The translations under genes were made by a program, and so were the position numbers. Shown here piece by piece: positions 63,248-64,000 of a stretch of DNA of 64,000 nt (position 1 is the stretch's first letter; each line of letters begins with the position of its first letter). The DNA is from SP197 sp965242595 (GTDB taxonomy: Bacteria; Pseudomonadota; Alphaproteobacteria; SP197): the NCBI GenBank assembly GCA_965242595.1, contig OZ251464.1, positions 2,356,001 through 2,420,000 on the forward strand, read 5' to 3'. A model generated the notes under the pieces. That model did no database searches, was not told where the DNA came from, and worked only from the letters and a program-made list of their open reading frames with translations.

Positions 63248-64000
63248 TCATTCCAGGGCGATCGGCTTCAGCCTGTCGCCGTCGCAGGCCAGCGCCAGGC
63301 GGCCCTGTTTCAGGCGCAGGGCGTCGCGCCCGAAGAGCTCGTGGCGCCAGCCGCTGGCGAGCGGGCCGCTGCCATCGGCGGCGAAGCGTTCGAGCTCGCC
63401 CGCGCTGGCCACCAGGCGCGGCGTCACGCCTTCGCGCTCGCACCGCGCCCGCAGCAGCACCTTCAGCAGCTCCACCAGCACCGCCGGGGCGCCGCTGGCA
63501 GATGGCTTCGCCTCGCGCCGGGGCAGCTCCTCCTCCGGCAGCGCCATGGCGCGCTGAACCGCCGCCAGCATGGCCTTGCCGTCGCGGCTTTTGGCCAGGC
63601 CCCGGGGCACCAGGCGGATGGCCTCCAGCTCGGCGCCGTTGCCGGGGCGCTGGATGGCGATGCGTTCCAGCAGCTCGTCCCTGGCGACGCGGTTGCGGGG
63701 CAGGTCGCGGCTGCGCGCCGTTTCCTCGCGCCAGGCCGCCAGCGCGCGCAGCGCCGCCAGCTGACGCGGCTTGCGGATTTTGGTTTTGATTCGCCGCCAG
63801 GCTTCGCCGGGATCCATGCGGTAGGTGTCCAGGCTGGTCAGGGCGGCCATCTCGCCCTCGATCCAGCCCGCGCGCCCGTTTCGGGCCAGCATGGCGGCGA
63901 GGCGTTCGTGGACCGTGCGCAGATGGATGACATCGGCCAGGGCATAGGCGATCTGCCGGGCGCTGAGCGGGCGGCGGTGCCAATCGGTGAAGCGCGAATC
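63248..64000 (-). CDS. rnd: Ribonuclease D, 5' truncated by window edge
   Basis: The frame is open to base 64000, so the start lies outside. About 250 C-terminal residues are seen: RFTDWHRRPLSARQIAYALADVIHL ends the 3'-5' exonuclease (DEDD) domain and AWRRIKTKIRKPRQLAALRALAAWREETARSRDLPRNRVARDELL is the HRDC domain. Trims 3' ends of tRNA precursors and other RNAs. Confidence 0.9.
   Translation of the reverse strand, partial: DSRFTDWHRRPLSARQIAYALADVIHLRTVHERLAAMLARNGRAGWIEGEMAALTSLDTYRMDPGEAWRRIKTKIRKPRQLAALRALAAWREETARSRDLPRNRVARDELLERIAIQRPGNGAELEAIRLVPRGLAKSRDGKAMLAAVQRAMALPEEELPRREAKPSASGAPAVLVELLKVLLRARCEREGVTPRLVASAGELERFAADGSGPLASGWRHELFGRDALRLKQGRLALACDGDRLKPIALE

Overview
This is 64 kb of very GC-rich, gene-dense bacterial chromosome, most likely from an alphaproteobacterium of the Rhodospirillales type. 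The signs are the dnaA-dnaN-recF-gyrB order with rpsT, mutM, ubiE and ubiB next door, a short Hda-type DnaA relative beside purM/purN and a DUF2066 gene, a phasin, CbtA/CbtB cobalt uptake, and several four-base ATGA/GTGA gene overlaps. No phage, plasmid, transposase or CRISPR array was seen. The genus assignment is inference only.

Layout. 0-3.2 kb: the end of a CitE-like lyase gene, then a CsoR/RcnR-type metal sensor overlapping a copper P-type ATPase. 3.4-6.3 kb: a doubtful Ala-rich ORF, then cobA (SUMT) and cobB of cobalamin synthesis, ending in a cluster of inverted repeats. 6.5-17.3 kb (minus strand): mutM, rpsT, dnaA, dnaN, recF, gyrB, a class A penicillin-binding protein and two small unknown ORFs. 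17.4-22.3 kb (plus): ubiE-ubiB, a class III aminotransferase and a periplasmic MBL-fold hydrolase. 22.3-28.1 kb: a probable catabolic locus, with HpaB-type monooxygenase, RidA and DUF1028 genes divergent from a LysR regulator, a CMD-family gene and an acyl-CoA ligase. 28.2-29.5 kb: a small island holding an 85-aa protein and an AT-rich zinc-ribbon membrane protein. 29.7-35.3 kb: TauD/TfdA dioxygenase, CinA, a nucleoside deoxyribosyltransferase-like protein, an HpaI aldolase, a DEAD-box helicase and a DUF1640-like protein. 35.4-38.7 kb: the ATP-grasp / alpha-E / transglutaminase operon. 38.7-43.7 kb: clpS-clpA, a phasin and a polyamine-deacetylase-like enzyme. 43.8-48.6 kb: a complete branched-chain/amide-type ABC importer. 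48.7-50.4 kb and 56.3-58.2 kb: two separate low-GC GmrSD-like (DUF262 + HNH) type IV restriction genes. Around and between them lie an M24 protein, tRNA-Arg(CCG), an SDR, a gamma-carbonic-anhydrase-like protein, cbtB-cbtA, a GFA protein, ndk and a D-2-hydroxyacid dehydrogenase. 58.3-64 kb: purM-purN divergent from DUF2066-hdaA-SDR-apt, then a partial rnd.

The genes connect in places. DnaA, the sliding clamp DnaN and the Hda-like protein (with a clamp-binding type N-terminus) are all here, so both the initiator and its likely inactivation machinery can be read from one window. CobA, CobB and CbtAB link cobalt uptake to corrin synthesis. The GmrSD-like genes, and perhaps the 28.2-29.5 kb island, look like horizontally acquired defence cargo slotted between housekeeping genes.

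Two features stand out. First, 12-bp tandem repeats, always in frame and mostly encoding a tetrapeptide of the D/E-R-x-x kind, occur at seven places in six unrelated housekeeping genes (dnaA, ubiE twice, ubiB, DUF1028, tauD-like, purM). Second, ClpA carries an unusual ~149-residue Ala/Lys/Pro/Gly-rich, histone-H1-like C-terminal tail built from a 180-bp-period repeat.
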